Positions 14,119 through 23,441 of a stretch of DNA of 55,828 nucleotides are shown in pieces. Within the stretch, counting starts at the first letter, position 1, and every line of letters begins with the position of its first letter. The notes below the pieces were generated by a model that did not search any database, had not been told where the DNA came from, and was given only the letters and a program-made list of their open reading frames with translations. A program made the position numbers and the translations under genes. The DNA lies in the IMG/VR virus record IMGVR_UViG_3300044998_000776, positions 1-55,828 of that record; one strand, given 5' to 3'. This stretch comes from a virus.

Positions 14119-15366
14119 ATGATAATGAAGCGGAAGATATTGCTACTGAGCGACCACCCACTGTCGACATCCGGAGTCGGAACACAAGCGCGTTACTTGA
14201 TCAAGGGACTGGTCGATACTGGGAAATATAGTTTCGTCTGCTTCGGTGGTGCCATTAAGCATGACAACTATAATCAGGTCATTGTCAACGATGATTTCAT
14301 CATCAAACCAACCGATGGCTTCGGAGATCGAAACCTCATCAGGTTGGCTTTGGCCCAAGAGAAGCCCGATGCTCTGATGTTGTTTACTGACCCGAGGTTC
14401 TTCATTTGGGTATGGGAGATGGAGGACGAGATTCACCAAATTTGTCCTATCGTCTATAATCACCTTTGGGATAATCCTCCGGCTCCTGAATTCAACAAAG
14501 TCCTTTATGAATCGACGGATCTGATCAACTGCATCAACTATCCGACGTATGAATTCTGCAAGGATTGGTTTCCCGATAGAACAAATTTTATACCGCATGC
14601 CGTCCCGGCCGATCTCTTCTATCCGATGAAGAAAGATGAGATTAGAAAGCACCGAGAGACGCTGCTCAAGGGTCGCCCGGCCGATACGTTTGTCGCGCTT
14701 TGGGTCAGTCGAAATGCCCGGCGCAAGATGCCAAGCGATGTCATCTATTCTTGGAAGATGTTCCTAGATGACATGGAAAAGAATCACGGTCATAGAAAGG
14801 GTCTGCTTGTTATGCATACGGATCCCTTGGATCAAGAGGGTCCCAATCTAATTCATGTCGTCAACATGTTAGGATTGCAAGAGCATGTCGTCTTTTCCAG
14901 TGATCGATACGAATTCAACCACATGAATGTGCTTTACAATTGCGCTGATGTGACTATTTCTCGTTCTTCGAACGAAGGTTTCGGACTTTCTATGCTGGAA
15001 AGCATGATGACGGCGACACCAATCATCGCTCTCAAGACAGGAGGCATGACTCGGCAGGTCGTCGATCATCGAGACGGCAGTCACAACGGCATCGCTCTCG
15101 ATCCCGACGTCCGATCGCTCGTCGGTTCTCAGCTGGTTCCTTACATTTTCGAAGACTTTGTCTCTCATGAGACCTTCGCCAAAGCCTTGACGGACATGTA
15201 CGAGTATGGCCCAGAAAAAAGGTCTCAGCTCGGAACTAAGGCATATGAATATGCGAAAGAAGAATTTTCTATGGATCGCCTGATTAGGTCGTGGGACGAA
15301 ACCCTGACCCAAACTTTCGAAAAATGGGGATCTTCTCGTCGGCAATGGTCTCTCACCTCACTTTGA
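14119..15366 (+). CDS. Glycosyltransferase family 4
   Basis: 415 residues, standard two-domain GT-B enzyme. The N-terminal domain begins KRKILLLSDHPLSTSGVGTQ, including the glycine-rich acceptor loop; the C-terminal half has FVALWVSRNARRKMP, LGLQEHVVFSSDRYE and the donor site ISRSSNEGFGLSMLESMMTA (E-x7-E type) followed by TGGMTRQVVDH. Position after the nuclease and before a second glycosyltransferase suggests both act in one pathway. An in-frame ATG two codons downstream (14125) is an equally good start. Acceptor unknown. Confidence 0.9.
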   Translation: MIMKRKILLLSDHPLSTSGVGTQARYLIKGLVDTGKYSFVCFGGAIKHDNYNQVIVNDDFIIKPTDGFGDRNLIRLALAQEKPDALMLFTDPRFFIWVWEMEDEIHQICPIVYNHLWDNPPAPEFNKVLYESTDLINCINYPTYEFCKDWFPDRTNFIPHAVPADLFYPMKKDEIRKHRETLLKGRPADTFVALWVSRNARRKMPSDVIYSWKMFLDDMEKNHGHRKGLLVMHTDPLDQEGPNLIHVVNMLGLQEHVVFSSDRYEFNHMNVLYNCADVTISRSSNEGFGLSMLESMMTATPIIALKTGGMTRQVVDHRDGSHNGIALDPDVRSLVGSQLVPYIFEDFVSHETFAKALTDMYEYGPEKRSQLGTKAYEYAKEEFSMDRLIRSWDETLTQTFEKWGSSRRQWSLTSL

Positions 15367-15379
15367 TTAGGAAGCATAG

Positions 15380-16534
15380 ATGAAATCAGTTCTTCTTAGA
15401 GCCCCCGTTTTGACGGAATCCGGTTACGGAGTGCACTCTCGGCAGGTAGCTCGCTGGTTGCTGCAGAAGCCTGTCGAACTATCCGTTCAGACCCTCCCCT
15501 GGGGAGACACCCCCTGGATCATCGATCCCGATCGAGAAGAAGGTCTCATCAAACAGCTGATGGATCGAACTAATGTTCAACGGCCTATGCACGACGTCAC
15601 CTTCCAGTTACAGCTTCCCAATGAGTGGAATCCCGCACTCGGACATTTCAATGTAGGCATCACGGCGGCCGTCGAAACGGATAGGTGCAATCCTGAATGG
15701 ATCCCGTGCTGCAACCGAATGGACGTCATCGTCGTTCCTAGCGAGCACACCAAAAAGGTTCTGAACGCTTCTGGCAAGATCGAAAAACCTATTGTCGTCA
15801 TTCCGGAATCGTTTGCAGATGCCTGCGCTCAAGATGTCAAACCTTCCGATATCGATCTCTCTACGCCTTTCAACTTTCTCATTTTCGGACAGTTGACGGG
15901 TAACAATCCTAAGAACGATCGCAAGAATATCTTTTGGACCATCAAATGGTTGTGCGACGTATTCAAGAATGATCCCCAAGTAGGGATCGTCATCAAGACT
16001 AACACCGGTCGAATGACGAAAATCGATAAGAAGATCTGCACAGATATGTTTAAGCAGATCCTCAAAGAGGCCCGCTCGGGCCCTAATCCCAAGTTTCATC
16101 TCATCCACGGTATGATGACAGACGAAGAAGTGGCCGGCCTATACAGGCATCCGAAGATCAAGGGACTCGTTACTCTTACTCGTGGCGAAGGTTTCGGTCT
16201 TCCCATCTTAGAAGCGGCAGCTAGCGGTTTGCCTGTCATCGCGACTAACTGGTCGGGTCACATGGATTTCATGCGACTAGGCAAATTCGTCAATGTAGAT
16301 TACGAACTCAAAGAGATCGATGCTTCTCGAGTCGACAACAAGATCTTCATGAAGGGATCTCGTTGGGCCGAAGTCGTCGAAGACGACTTCAAGCGTCGTA
16401 TCAAGAAATTTAGAGACAGCTCTTCAATTCCCAGGGAATGGGCGGGCGAGCTGCAAAAGAAAATCCATCAATCTTTTAGCTTCGAGGCAGTGGCTCGTAA
16501 GTGGGAAGAATTGTTGGGGGATAAGTTGACATGA
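15380..16534 (+). CDS. Glycosyltransferase family 4
   Basis: 384 residues, GT-B fold. N-terminal LTESGYGVHSRQVARWLL is the acceptor-domain loop; FNVGITAAVETDRCNPEW and DVIVVPSEHTKKVL are typical of GT4 proteins; donor site LTRGEGFGLPILEAAASGLP followed by VIATNWSGHMDF has the conserved E-G-F-G-L and Glu. It follows the previous glycosyltransferase by 13 bases and ends in an ATGA overlap with a small membrane protein. This is the fifth glycosyltransferase of the window. Compared with the sugar operon at the left edge it sits beside late transcription genes, so virion glycosylation is possible. Confidence 0.9.
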   Translation: MKSVLLRAPVLTESGYGVHSRQVARWLLQKPVELSVQTLPWGDTPWIIDPDREEGLIKQLMDRTNVQRPMHDVTFQLQLPNEWNPALGHFNVGITAAVETDRCNPEWIPCCNRMDVIVVPSEHTKKVLNASGKIEKPIVVIPESFADACAQDVKPSDIDLSTPFNFLIFGQLTGNNPKNDRKNIFWTIKWLCDVFKNDPQVGIVIKTNTGRMTKIDKKICTDMFKQILKEARSGPNPKFHLIHGMMTDEEVAGLYRHPKIKGLVTLTRGEGFGLPILEAAASGLPVIATNWSGHMDFMRLGKFVNVDYELKEIDASRVDNKIFMKGSRWAEVVEDDFKRRIKKFRDSSSIPREWAGELQKKIHQSFSFEAVARKWEELLGDKLT

Positions 16535-16836
16535 TCGAGACGATCATAATTGTAATACTATTTGTCCTTCTTGTGGCATCCATCGCGATCGGGGTCTGGG
16601 CTACATCGAGACTAACAAATCTCGTGTATGATCTCGAGGAACAGGTAGAAGAATCACTGGACATCATCGACACTAGTTATCGTGAGATCGGAAAAGTCCT
16701 GGACACTCCCGTCTTTTACGATGATCCGGTTGTCAAGCAGACACTAACTTCTATCAAGAAGGCGCATTCGGGCCTGTTGCTGATCGCCAACAAGATTTCG
16801 GAGTTTTCAGGATCGAAGAAAGAAGAAGAGGAGTGA
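16531..16836 (+). CDS. Small membrane-anchored coiled-coil protein, 101 aa
   Basis: N-terminal transmembrane helix (IIIVILFVLLVASIAIGVWA) with almost no preceding residues, so a signal-anchor; then an acidic helical region (VYDLEEQVEESLDIID) and a charged Lys/Glu tail. The topology is N-terminus at the membrane with the bulk on the other side. Coupled by ATGA to the glycosyltransferase upstream, so it may anchor that enzyme or act in lysis control, both speculative. Not recognised as a named family. Confidence 0.75.
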   Translation: MIETIIIVILFVLLVASIAIGVWATSRLTNLVYDLEEQVEESLDIIDTSYREIGKVLDTPVFYDDPVVKQTLTSIKKAHSGLLLIANKISEFSGSKKEEEE

Positions 16837-16853
16837 TCCTCGCGAGCGACATA

Positions 16854-17612
16854 ATGACAGAGCAGAAAAAGCCTATCAGAAAGATCAGAAGAAGGAAGGA
16901 AGGCGGCGACGGGGAAGGTCGAGAGCTTCGATTGTATTTCAACAGGGATACTCACGCCGCAATCGTCGAGTACCAACAATCAGCCAACCTCGAAAAGAGA
17001 GTTCGAGAACAACTGTATGTTACCCGAATCATGCCGGCTTTCAATAAGCTCGTCGAAAACCTGATAAACATTCACAAGTTTTCCAGCCTTTACGACTCTT
17101 ATGACGATCTAAAAAATGATTGCGTCAACTTTCTCTTCGAAACTATCACCAAGTTCGATCCGACGCGAGGCTCAAACGCCTTCTCGTATTTCAATGTCGT
17201 CGCCAAGAACTGGTTGATCATCAAGACGAAACAGAAAGCCGTCAAAATCAAGAAGAACATCAGTATGGATGATGTCGCCGGTCTTTCCATGAGAGACCAG
17301 GGAACCATCGAAGAATGGAATACAGTCCCCTCTCAGGAATCTATCATAGAGAACAAAAATACGGCTGAGAACATCCTGGATCTTCTCAACGATATCAAGG
17401 ATAAGGCTAAGACAGAAAACGAAAAAGTCTGTATCAATGCTATCATAACAGTCTTTCAGAACATCGATAATATCGATCTTCTGAATAAGAGCGCCGTTTT
17501 GCTCTATATGAGAGAGCTTTCAGGACTCAATCCCAAGCAACTAACGATGACAATGCAGATCATCAAAAATCATTATCGACGCTTGCGTACTGACTCGAAA
17601 TACAAGATCTGA
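16854..17612 (+). CDS. Late-transcription sigma factor, T4 gp55-like
   Basis: 252 residues. The core YDSYDDLKNDCVNFLFETIT followed by KFDPTRGSNAFSYFNVVAKN is the sigma region 2-like segment of T4 and cyanophage gp55, which binds core RNA polymerase and recognises the TATAAATA late promoter. N-terminus is Lys/Arg-rich. GTG 16833 would also be in frame but lacks a spaced ribosome binding site; ATG 16854 (MTEQKKPIRKI) is preferred. A gp33-like gene follows 6 bases downstream, the same functional pair as in T4. Neighbouring structural genes show TATAAAT-like boxes. Confidence 0.88.
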   Translation: MTEQKKPIRKIRRRKEGGDGEGRELRLYFNRDTHAAIVEYQQSANLEKRVREQLYVTRIMPAFNKLVENLINIHKFSSLYDSYDDLKNDCVNFLFETITKFDPTRGSNAFSYFNVVAKNWLIIKTKQKAVKIKKNISMDDVAGLSMRDQGTIEEWNTVPSQESIIENKNTAENILDLLNDIKDKAKTENEKVCINAIITVFQNIDNIDLLNKSAVLLYMRELSGLNPKQLTMTMQIIKNHYRRLRTDSKYKI

Positions 17613-17618
17613 GGAATC

Positions 17619-17999
17619 ATGTCATCAGAAGAGATCGATTTTAATGCTTTGCAGGAAGAAAGCAAGGAGCGCATCAAAGGCAAGTTCGACTCCTTTTCCA
17701 AACTTCTTCAAGATATCGAGACGATAGAAGACAAAAAGAAGAGCCTTTGGAAAGAGATCTATGAGAACGCGGTAACGGATCGGGAAAATTCGTACATCAT
17801 GTTCATGAAACTCTACCAAGTCGTTTCTAATGACGCTGCGGCTCATGCTATTCATGGAACGACGATCGTCAAGTATCTAGAACGCATGAGTCGAGCCAAC
17901 GATCAATTGACGAAATTGGCCGAATTGTTGCAAGCTGCCGATACGAAAAATGGCAAGATCGACGCCGAAGACCTCTTCCGAAAAATAGAAGGGAAATAG
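17619..17999 (+). CDS. gp33-like late transcription co-activator candidate
   Basis: 126 residues, strongly helical and charged, no membrane segment. In T4, gp33 is a protein of about 110 residues that bridges RNA polymerase and the sliding clamp for late transcription; size, position directly after gp55 and helical nature fit, but I see no diagnostic clamp-binding tail. The segment SNDAAAHAIHGTTIVKYLER followed by LTKLAELLQAA is characteristic of a conserved helical family in marine T4-like phages. Ends in TAG; read-through would add 11 residues and overlap the next start by 8 bases. Shine-Dalgarno gaggaatc precedes the ATG. Confidence 0.6.
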   Translation: MSSEEIDFNALQEESKERIKGKFDSFSKLLQDIETIEDKKKSLWKEIYENAVTDRENSYIMFMKLYQVVSNDAAAHAIHGTTIVKYLERMSRANDQLTKLAELLQAADTKNGKIDAEDLFRKIEGK

Positions 18000-18027
18000 T
18001 CGAGCGGCTTAGATATAAGAGAATCGG

Positions 18028-19425
18028 ATGGATAAGAACGATTACTCTTCTAATAGGCAACATGAGATTGTTGCGCAACCGGGTTCTGAACTTGTCGGAC
18101 AGCAACGACAACTAGAATCTAGCATACCTCATCAGCCACCTTTGCCTGCTTTTCAGCAGGCTGTTGTTAGGGAAGTATTCTACGATCCGATGTTGCTAGA
18201 TAAGGATCGATTGGCCGAGTTGGAATTCCACTCCAACCTCAATCCCAGTCAAAAAACATATCTCGAGAGAATGCCTCGTCATTCCATCATCGCGACGATG
18301 GTCAATGATGGAGCGTCATCCAGCCAAAACGAGATCTTTTTTCCTTTCTTTCCTCCCCACATGATCCTTCCGATCAAAGCGGGAGAAAGGATTTGGGTCT
18401 TTAAAGACAATTCCAAAGCCAATGTTGAATATGGATTTTGGGTCTGTCGTGTCACAGAACCTAGAGATATTGACGATCTTAACCTAACTCATGCTGATAG
18501 AAAATTAGACACAGCTACTCAAAAGGGAGAACCTCCGACATTCGCCAACGGAGCGCTTATCAAAGGTAAAGAGGGTCCCATTGTACAGTCTTCTACCGCG
18601 ACAATTAACGGAAAAGAAGACGAATTTGAACAAATCATACAGGATTCTGATTCCGGGAAACTGGTAGACTTCGAAGAAGTTCCGAGGTTCACGGCTCGAC
18701 CCGGAGACCACGTAATTCAAGGTAGCAATAACACACTAATTGTTTTGGGAACAGATCGAACGGCTGCCGCTGCTGAGACAGAAACTAATCCGGATGCTAA
18801 GACTAGAAAAGGCAAGCGAGCGAAGGGCAAGCCTGATAAGGACGCCAAAAAGAAGGCGGGCACGATTGACATCGTCGTCGGTCGAGGTCAGGAAGCCAGC
18901 AAAAGCAAGCCTAAGAAAATCCAAAATACTCTCAAGAATGACGAAGTAGAAAAGAGAGAAGACAACGATAAAGAGGGAGATCCCGATTTCGAAAATGATT
19001 TGGCACGCATCTACGTGTCAATGAAAACAGCGGCCGACGACAACTTCGCTATCAAAACGAAAGGGCTGGAGGCACCTCTCAAAAAGGGATCAGAAGCTTC
19101 GGCCATCGTCGCCAAAGCCGATCATCTGAGGCTCATCGCTCGCAAAGAAATTCGAATCTTGGTTCAACCCAAATTCAATTCCCCTGAAGATGAATGCGCC
19201 GCCATCGTCATCAAAGAAAGCGGAGATATTATCTTCGTTCCGGCGACCAAGGGAATCGTCAAGCTGGGCGGCGATGATGCCGATAAAGCCATTGTTTGTA
19301 CTAACGCAGGAGCTGTCAACAGCGGAGGCACTGTTACTGCCCCTCCCTTGATCACTACTATGGGAGGAGTGTTTGCTGCGGGCGGAGCTCATGGTATGAT
19401 CGCCGCGAAGGTTATGGTAAAATAG
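18028..19425 (+). CDS. Baseplate hub/spike-type virion protein
   Basis: 465 residues. N-terminal region is Gln/Pro-rich and disordered. The middle contains FFPFFPPHMILPIKAGERIW and YGFWVCRV, an OB-fold-like pattern of tail spike and hub proteins, then RPGDHVIQGSNNTLIVLG, a motif found in T4-like baseplate spike proteins. A long lysine-rich linker (residues about 245-320) is followed by a beta-rich C-terminus with many Ile/Val strands ending GGAHGMIAAKVMVK. Placed at the head of the baseplate gene run. Upstream TATAAGA at 18012 may be a late promoter. Ends in TAG followed 5 codons later by TAA. Confidence 0.65.
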   Translation: MDKNDYSSNRQHEIVAQPGSELVGQQRQLESSIPHQPPLPAFQQAVVREVFYDPMLLDKDRLAELEFHSNLNPSQKTYLERMPRHSIIATMVNDGASSSQNEIFFPFFPPHMILPIKAGERIWVFKDNSKANVEYGFWVCRVTEPRDIDDLNLTHADRKLDTATQKGEPPTFANGALIKGKEGPIVQSSTATINGKEDEFEQIIQDSDSGKLVDFEEVPRFTARPGDHVIQGSNNTLIVLGTDRTAAAAETETNPDAKTRKGKRAKGKPDKDAKKKAGTIDIVVGRGQEASKSKPKKIQNTLKNDEVEKREDNDKEGDPDFENDLARIYVSMKTAADDNFAIKTKGLEAPLKKGSEASAIVAKADHLRLIARKEIRILVQPKFNSPEDECAAIVIKESGDIIFVPATKGIVKLGGDDADKAIVCTNAGAVNSGGTVTAPPLITTMGGVFAAGGAHGMIAAKVMVK

Positions 19426-19438
19426 GCCCTGGGCAATA

Positions 19439-19446
19439 TATAAATC
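19439..19446 (+). promoter_or_regulatory. Late-promoter-like TATAAATC before the HEG
   Basis: Seven of eight bases match the T4 late consensus, directly abutting the ATG at 19447. A start about 6 bases downstream would fall inside the HEG and so would serve the baseplate gene at 20028 rather than the HEG. Confidence 0.4.
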
Positions 19447-20028
19447 ATGGCTGCTATCTATTGTTTCATAAATCGAGTCAATCAAAAACGATATATCGGG
19501 CAATCTTTAAATCCCACGAAGCGTATGAAAGAGCATTTAAAAGCTGCTAAAAATGGAAATGCTAAGCCTCTTTATGCCGCTATTCGAAAATACGGAGAAG
19601 AAAATTTCGAATTTGAGATCGTTGAAGAGTGTTTGATCGAGCAATTAAACGATCGTGAACAATATTGGGTTTCTCATTTTGATTCTTTCAACAAAGAAAA
19701 GGGTTACAATCTTACAACTGGTGGAAAACAATGTCAATTCGGTCCAATGACTGATGAACATAAACGAAAAATCGGAGAAGCTAATAAGATCTCTAAACTA
19801 GGAGCTAAACTTTCTGACGAACACAGGCAAAAGATCAGCGAATCTTTACAAGGACACAAAGGTCACTGGCTCGAAAAAGAGATGTCAGAAGAACACAGAG
19901 AAAAGATATCTGCTGGTAACAAGGGAAAGAAAAAATCATTCCGAACCGAAGAGCACAAACGAAAAATTAGTGAAGCCAAGAAAGGTTCGATTCCGTGGAA
20001 TAAGGGACGAAAGAGGGACGATTCGTAA
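19447..20028 (+). CDS. GIY-YIG homing endonuclease with NUMOD3 repeats, intact
   Basis: 193 residues. Nuclease domain at residues 1-95: AIYCFINRVNQKRYIGQSLN, catalytic Arg in NPTKRMKEH, Glu in CLIEQLNDREQYWVSHFDSF. Four DNA-binding NUMOD3-type repeats follow: MTDEHKRKIGEANK, LSDEHRQKISESLQGHKGH, MSEEHREKISAGNKGKK and RTEEHKRKISEAKKGSIPW. It would cut HEG-less alleles near the baseplate genes to copy itself in. It is inserted between the spike gene (21 bases) and the gene at 20028, whose ATG overlaps its TAA (TAATG). The only fully intact GIY-YIG gene in the window. Confidence 0.92.
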   Translation: MAAIYCFINRVNQKRYIGQSLNPTKRMKEHLKAAKNGNAKPLYAAIRKYGEENFEFEIVEECLIEQLNDREQYWVSHFDSFNKEKGYNLTTGGKQCQFGPMTDEHKRKIGEANKISKLGAKLSDEHRQKISESLQGHKGHWLEKEMSEEHREKISAGNKGKKKSFRTEEHKRKISEAKKGSIPWNKGRKRDDS

Positions 20029-21005
20029 TGCCTGTCGGTCAGGATAAGATTCTTGGGCCTGCAGGCGCCGGCATGATGGGAGATGATAATAAGCTCACCA
20101 AAAAAGCCAAAGAAAGATTTGTTACCGAAGTCTTGGCCCTGCAGGTAGCCGGCAATGAAAACGGATTGGGAATTTCTAAATTCAATCCTTTGTTGCCTGT
20201 ACCGCTTATTCCTATTCCCGGTCCGCCCATGCCTTCGATCAATGGGCCCTCACCTCTTTTTTGGTTCAAACCTGAGCCCTGGGCTTTGCTGTCGGCCCCC
20301 GCAGTTCTAAATCCGGATGGTGCTTATCAAAAGTTGATCGTTACGGGTTTATACGAGCCGCTATGCAAAATGCTGAACTTGGATGGTAAGACGTCCCTGG
20401 GACCGATCTTTGATCCGACTATCTTTCTAGACCTGACAAAACCAAAATTTCAAGGTCTCAAGATACCCGATTTGCCAGGAATATTGGCTCAGCTTGTCGT
20501 CTTAGGCAATCTGTCCCAAATTTTACCGCTTCCAGGACTCGCTGCTAAGGCTATTTTGCTCAGTGATTTTGGAATTGGCGATCCCAAACTGGTGATCGAT
20601 CTTGTTCCTTTGATTTTGGCCCCTCCCATACCCAAACCGCCGATTCCAGAGATCCCGTTACCTCCCATACCGTCTGTCCCCAATCCAGGATTGCCCAGCT
20701 TTTTTCTTCCCGACCTAGCTTTAGGTCTCTTTAAACTTCCGCTAACAATATTTCCGCAGCTGATCGGTGACATCAGTCTAGACATCGATCCGCTGGCTCT
20801 GATCTTGAAGATCATCAATATCATAGTTGATTTCATTCTATCGCTGCTGAAAGATCTATTTTTGGCTCCACTAACCCTGCTGGCAGCGACTCTGACCATC
20901 ATGATCAAGAATCTAGCGGGCATGATTCTATGCGATCTGATTGGTAGTCTATTGGGCACAGGAGCTCTAGTAAAGATCGTGGCGAGCCTCGTCGGGCTAA
21001 CCTGA
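20028..21005 (+). CDS. Proline-rich hydrophobic baseplate-region protein, 325 aa
   Basis: Not assignable to a named gene. Very Pro/Leu/Ile-rich, with short proline motifs (PIPKPPIPEIPLPPIPSVP) between hydrophobic stretches, and a C-terminal third that is strongly hydrophobic (IINIIVDFILSLLKDLF, LLAATLTIMIKNLAG). It could be a membrane-interacting or tape-like baseplate component. Directly upstream of gp25-like and gp6-like wedge genes, so a structural role is likely. Start overlaps the HEG stop. Confidence 0.7.
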   Translation: MPVGQDKILGPAGAGMMGDDNKLTKKAKERFVTEVLALQVAGNENGLGISKFNPLLPVPLIPIPGPPMPSINGPSPLFWFKPEPWALLSAPAVLNPDGAYQKLIVTGLYEPLCKMLNLDGKTSLGPIFDPTIFLDLTKPKFQGLKIPDLPGILAQLVVLGNLSQILPLPGLAAKAILLSDFGIGDPKLVIDLVPLILAPPIPKPPIPEIPLPPIPSVPNPGLPSFFLPDLALGLFKLPLTIFPQLIGDISLDIDPLALILKIINIIVDFILSLLKDLFLAPLTLLAATLTIMIKNLAGMILCDLIGSLLGTGALVKIVASLVGLT

Positions 21006-21022
21006 AAGAATACGTAATACCC

Positions 21023-21496
21023 ATGGCTCGGTCATTTAAAAGCGTCGGCAAGACATCATCTCAAGTTAGGTCAGAAGAACTGGCTCAGGCTCCTGCCGAG
21101 ATACCTGTTGGTATAGTGACTCCCCTGAGGGTAGGAGAAAGAAGCGAAGGCATTTTCAAAATGCACTTTTCGTTGGCCGACCAGATCGCTGATAATCTGA
21201 GAAATCTCATCTCTACGAATTGGGGGGAAAGATTGGGTCAGTACTTTTTCGGAGCCAATCTGCAGGAGCTGACGACAGAAATAGTATCAAAGGATGATTT
21301 CGAAGAGGAAGCCATGGCTCGTATCAAGGCAGCCGTCGACAGGTGGATGCCATACGTCAACCTCATTGATTTTGATTCGGCTATTGACAATCAATTCAGA
21401 AAATCGACAGGGAAGATACGGTTGACTCTAACTTACACAGTCGCCGGAGTCCAGGATTTGCCACGATCATTACAGGTCGATCTCTTCATCATCTGA
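21023..21496 (+). CDS. Baseplate wedge protein, gp25/GPW-like
   Basis: 157 residues with the GPW_gp25 domain: HFSLADQIADNLRNLISTNW, GERLGQYFFGANL and FEEEAMARIKAAVDRWMPYV are the helical core, then a C-terminal beta-hairpin KIRLTLTYTV and LQVDLFII. In T4, gp25 connects the sheath to the wedge and nucleates sheath assembly. An N-terminal extension of about 40 residues precedes the domain. It lies immediately before the gp6-like gene, the conserved gp25-gp6 order of contractile tails. Complete. Confidence 0.9.
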   Translation: MARSFKSVGKTSSQVRSEELAQAPAEIPVGIVTPLRVGERSEGIFKMHFSLADQIADNLRNLISTNWGERLGQYFFGANLQELTTEIVSKDDFEEEAMARIKAAVDRWMPYVNLIDFDSAIDNQFRKSTGKIRLTLTYTVAGVQDLPRSLQVDLFII

Positions 21497-21551
21497 CGAA
21501 CCCATAAAGAGAGCGGGATATACTTATCTTCGACGTAGATAAGGATAGAGT

Positions 21552-23414
21552 ATGCCCAAGCCCAACGATTCGATCAAGAAGCAGGTCCGGGATAGAAAAT
21601 ATCTCAACAAGACGTTTGACTCTCTTAGACAGGACCTTCTAGAATACGCACGAATCTATTATCCGGATCGGATCCAGGATTTTTCCGATTCGAGCATGGG
21701 CGGACTTTTTCTAGATTTTGCAGCGTATGTCGGTGACGTTACATCGTATTATCTCGATCACCAATTTTCGGAACTAGATCCGACTCAGGCTGTCGAGACA
21801 GCCAATATTCAAAAGCACCTGACGAACTCCGGAGTTGAGATTGTCGGAGCATCTCCGTCTATCGTTCCTGTCGAATTTACGGTAGAAATTCCTGCCGTCC
21901 GGACAGGTAACAGCGACAAACCGAGAGCCGATCTTTTGCCGATCGTCAAGCGAGGCACAGTCGTCGCCGCGGACAATGGTGTGCTTTTCAATCTCCTAGA
22001 AGATATTGACTTTTCCAAGGTCGATAAGTCAGGCAAATACGTCGCTCGCCAAGTCATTGGTCGTTCGACCTCGACGGGCATACCCATCACATTTCTGATG
22101 ACACTGTCGGGTATGTGTTTATCAGGTTTTTACGAGCAAGAGCAATTCAGCATCGGTAACAATTTCATTCCATTTCGACGTATTACGCTCAATAATCCCA
22201 ACGTCACGCAAGTTGTCGGAGTCTACGATTCTAAGGGCAACATTTATTACGAAGTCAAGGACCTGTCAGACGACGTCGTTTTTAGAGGCGTGACAAATCG
22301 CGGAGAGGACGGCGAACTAGTTCAAGAGAATCTAAGCATCCAGCCCGCCCCTTATAGATTTAGAAGAGACGTCGATCTCGGCACTCGCCTGACGACTCTC
22401 ACTTTCGGAGGAGGAACGGCCGAATCTTTAGATGACGATGTCATTCCAGATCCTAGCGAATTTGCTCTGCCACTTTATGGAAAGAATACTTTCCCAATCA
22501 CTTCTTTAGATCCCAACAGATTGTTGCAGACGAAGACGTTGGGAGTCATATCGTCCAACACTACGCTGACTGTGATCTATAGGTGGGGTGGCGGATTGGA
22601 TCACAATGTCGATCCGGGGTCTATTGTCGATGTACAGACCCTGCTCATGGAATTTCCGCAGGCTCCGTCCGCTGCTGATGCCGCTACAATCAGATCGAGC
22701 GTCACGGTGACAAACACCACAAGAGCTTCAGGCGGAGAAGATCCCCCGCTGATTGACGATCTCAAGCAGCTGATTCCCCAGGTCAGAAACTCTCAGTCTC
22801 GCATCGTAACAAAGGAAGATTTGTTGGCCCGCGTTTATACGATGCCGGCTAACTTCGGAAGGGTATTTCGAGCAGCCGTCAGGTCGAACCCCAATAATCC
22901 GTTGGCTAGCCAACTCTTTGTCATTTCGAGAGATTCGAATTCTAATCTGATTCTGAGTCCAGACGCGCTCAAAGATAATCTCAAAACATACCTCAATCAA
23001 TACAGGATGATCTCAGATGCCGTCGACGTGCTAGATGCTCGTGTTATCAACCTCAAAATCGATTTTGAGCTGACGATCGATCCTTCGTACAACAAGCAGC
23101 TCATCTTGCAGAATGTTTTGAAGCTGATGAAGAAGTATTTTGACATAAAAAACTTCCATATCGATCAGCCCATCGTTATTTCTGATGTCGTGACGACGAT
23201 CTACAAAACACCAGGCATCATCTCTGTCAATAACAGACCGAACAATAGCTTGATCAAATTTACGAATTTGACAGGTGCTACAGGTGGTCGAATCTATAGC
23301 GATGTTAACTTCGATGTAACATCAAACATGGTCAAGGGTATGTTGATGCCCCCGCCCGGCGGCATTTTCGAAATTAAATATCCCGAAACAAATATCGTAG
23401 GTACCATCATCTGA
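21552..23414 (+). CDS. Baseplate wedge protein, gp6/Baseplate_J-like
   Basis: 620 residues, close to T4 gp6. The N-terminus (LLEYARIYYPDRIQDFSDSS, then MGGLFLDFAAYVGDVTSYYL) is the signature start of gp6/J-like wedge proteins, and the C-terminal part DLLARVYTMPANFGRVFRAA, then QYRMISDAVDVLDARVINLK, is the Baseplate_J domain that forms the inner ring. Conserved ESLSDDVI-like GGGTAESLDDDVIPDPSEF supports the wedge assignment. Follows gp25 by 55 bases, which contain gatatacttatc. Complete. Confidence 0.9.
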   Translation: MPKPNDSIKKQVRDRKYLNKTFDSLRQDLLEYARIYYPDRIQDFSDSSMGGLFLDFAAYVGDVTSYYLDHQFSELDPTQAVETANIQKHLTNSGVEIVGASPSIVPVEFTVEIPAVRTGNSDKPRADLLPIVKRGTVVAADNGVLFNLLEDIDFSKVDKSGKYVARQVIGRSTSTGIPITFLMTLSGMCLSGFYEQEQFSIGNNFIPFRRITLNNPNVTQVVGVYDSKGNIYYEVKDLSDDVVFRGVTNRGEDGELVQENLSIQPAPYRFRRDVDLGTRLTTLTFGGGTAESLDDDVIPDPSEFALPLYGKNTFPITSLDPNRLLQTKTLGVISSNTTLTVIYRWGGGLDHNVDPGSIVDVQTLLMEFPQAPSAADAATIRSSVTVTNTTRASGGEDPPLIDDLKQLIPQVRNSQSRIVTKEDLLARVYTMPANFGRVFRAAVRSNPNNPLASQLFVISRDSNSNLILSPDALKDNLKTYLNQYRMISDAVDVLDARVINLKIDFELTIDPSYNKQLILQNVLKLMKKYFDIKNFHIDQPIVISDVVTTIYKTPGIISVNNRPNNSLIKFTNLTGATGGRIYSDVNFDVTSNMVKGMLMPPPGGIFEIKYPETNIVGTII

Positions 23415-23441
23415 TAATTGATCTTAGAGTATATTTTCTTC

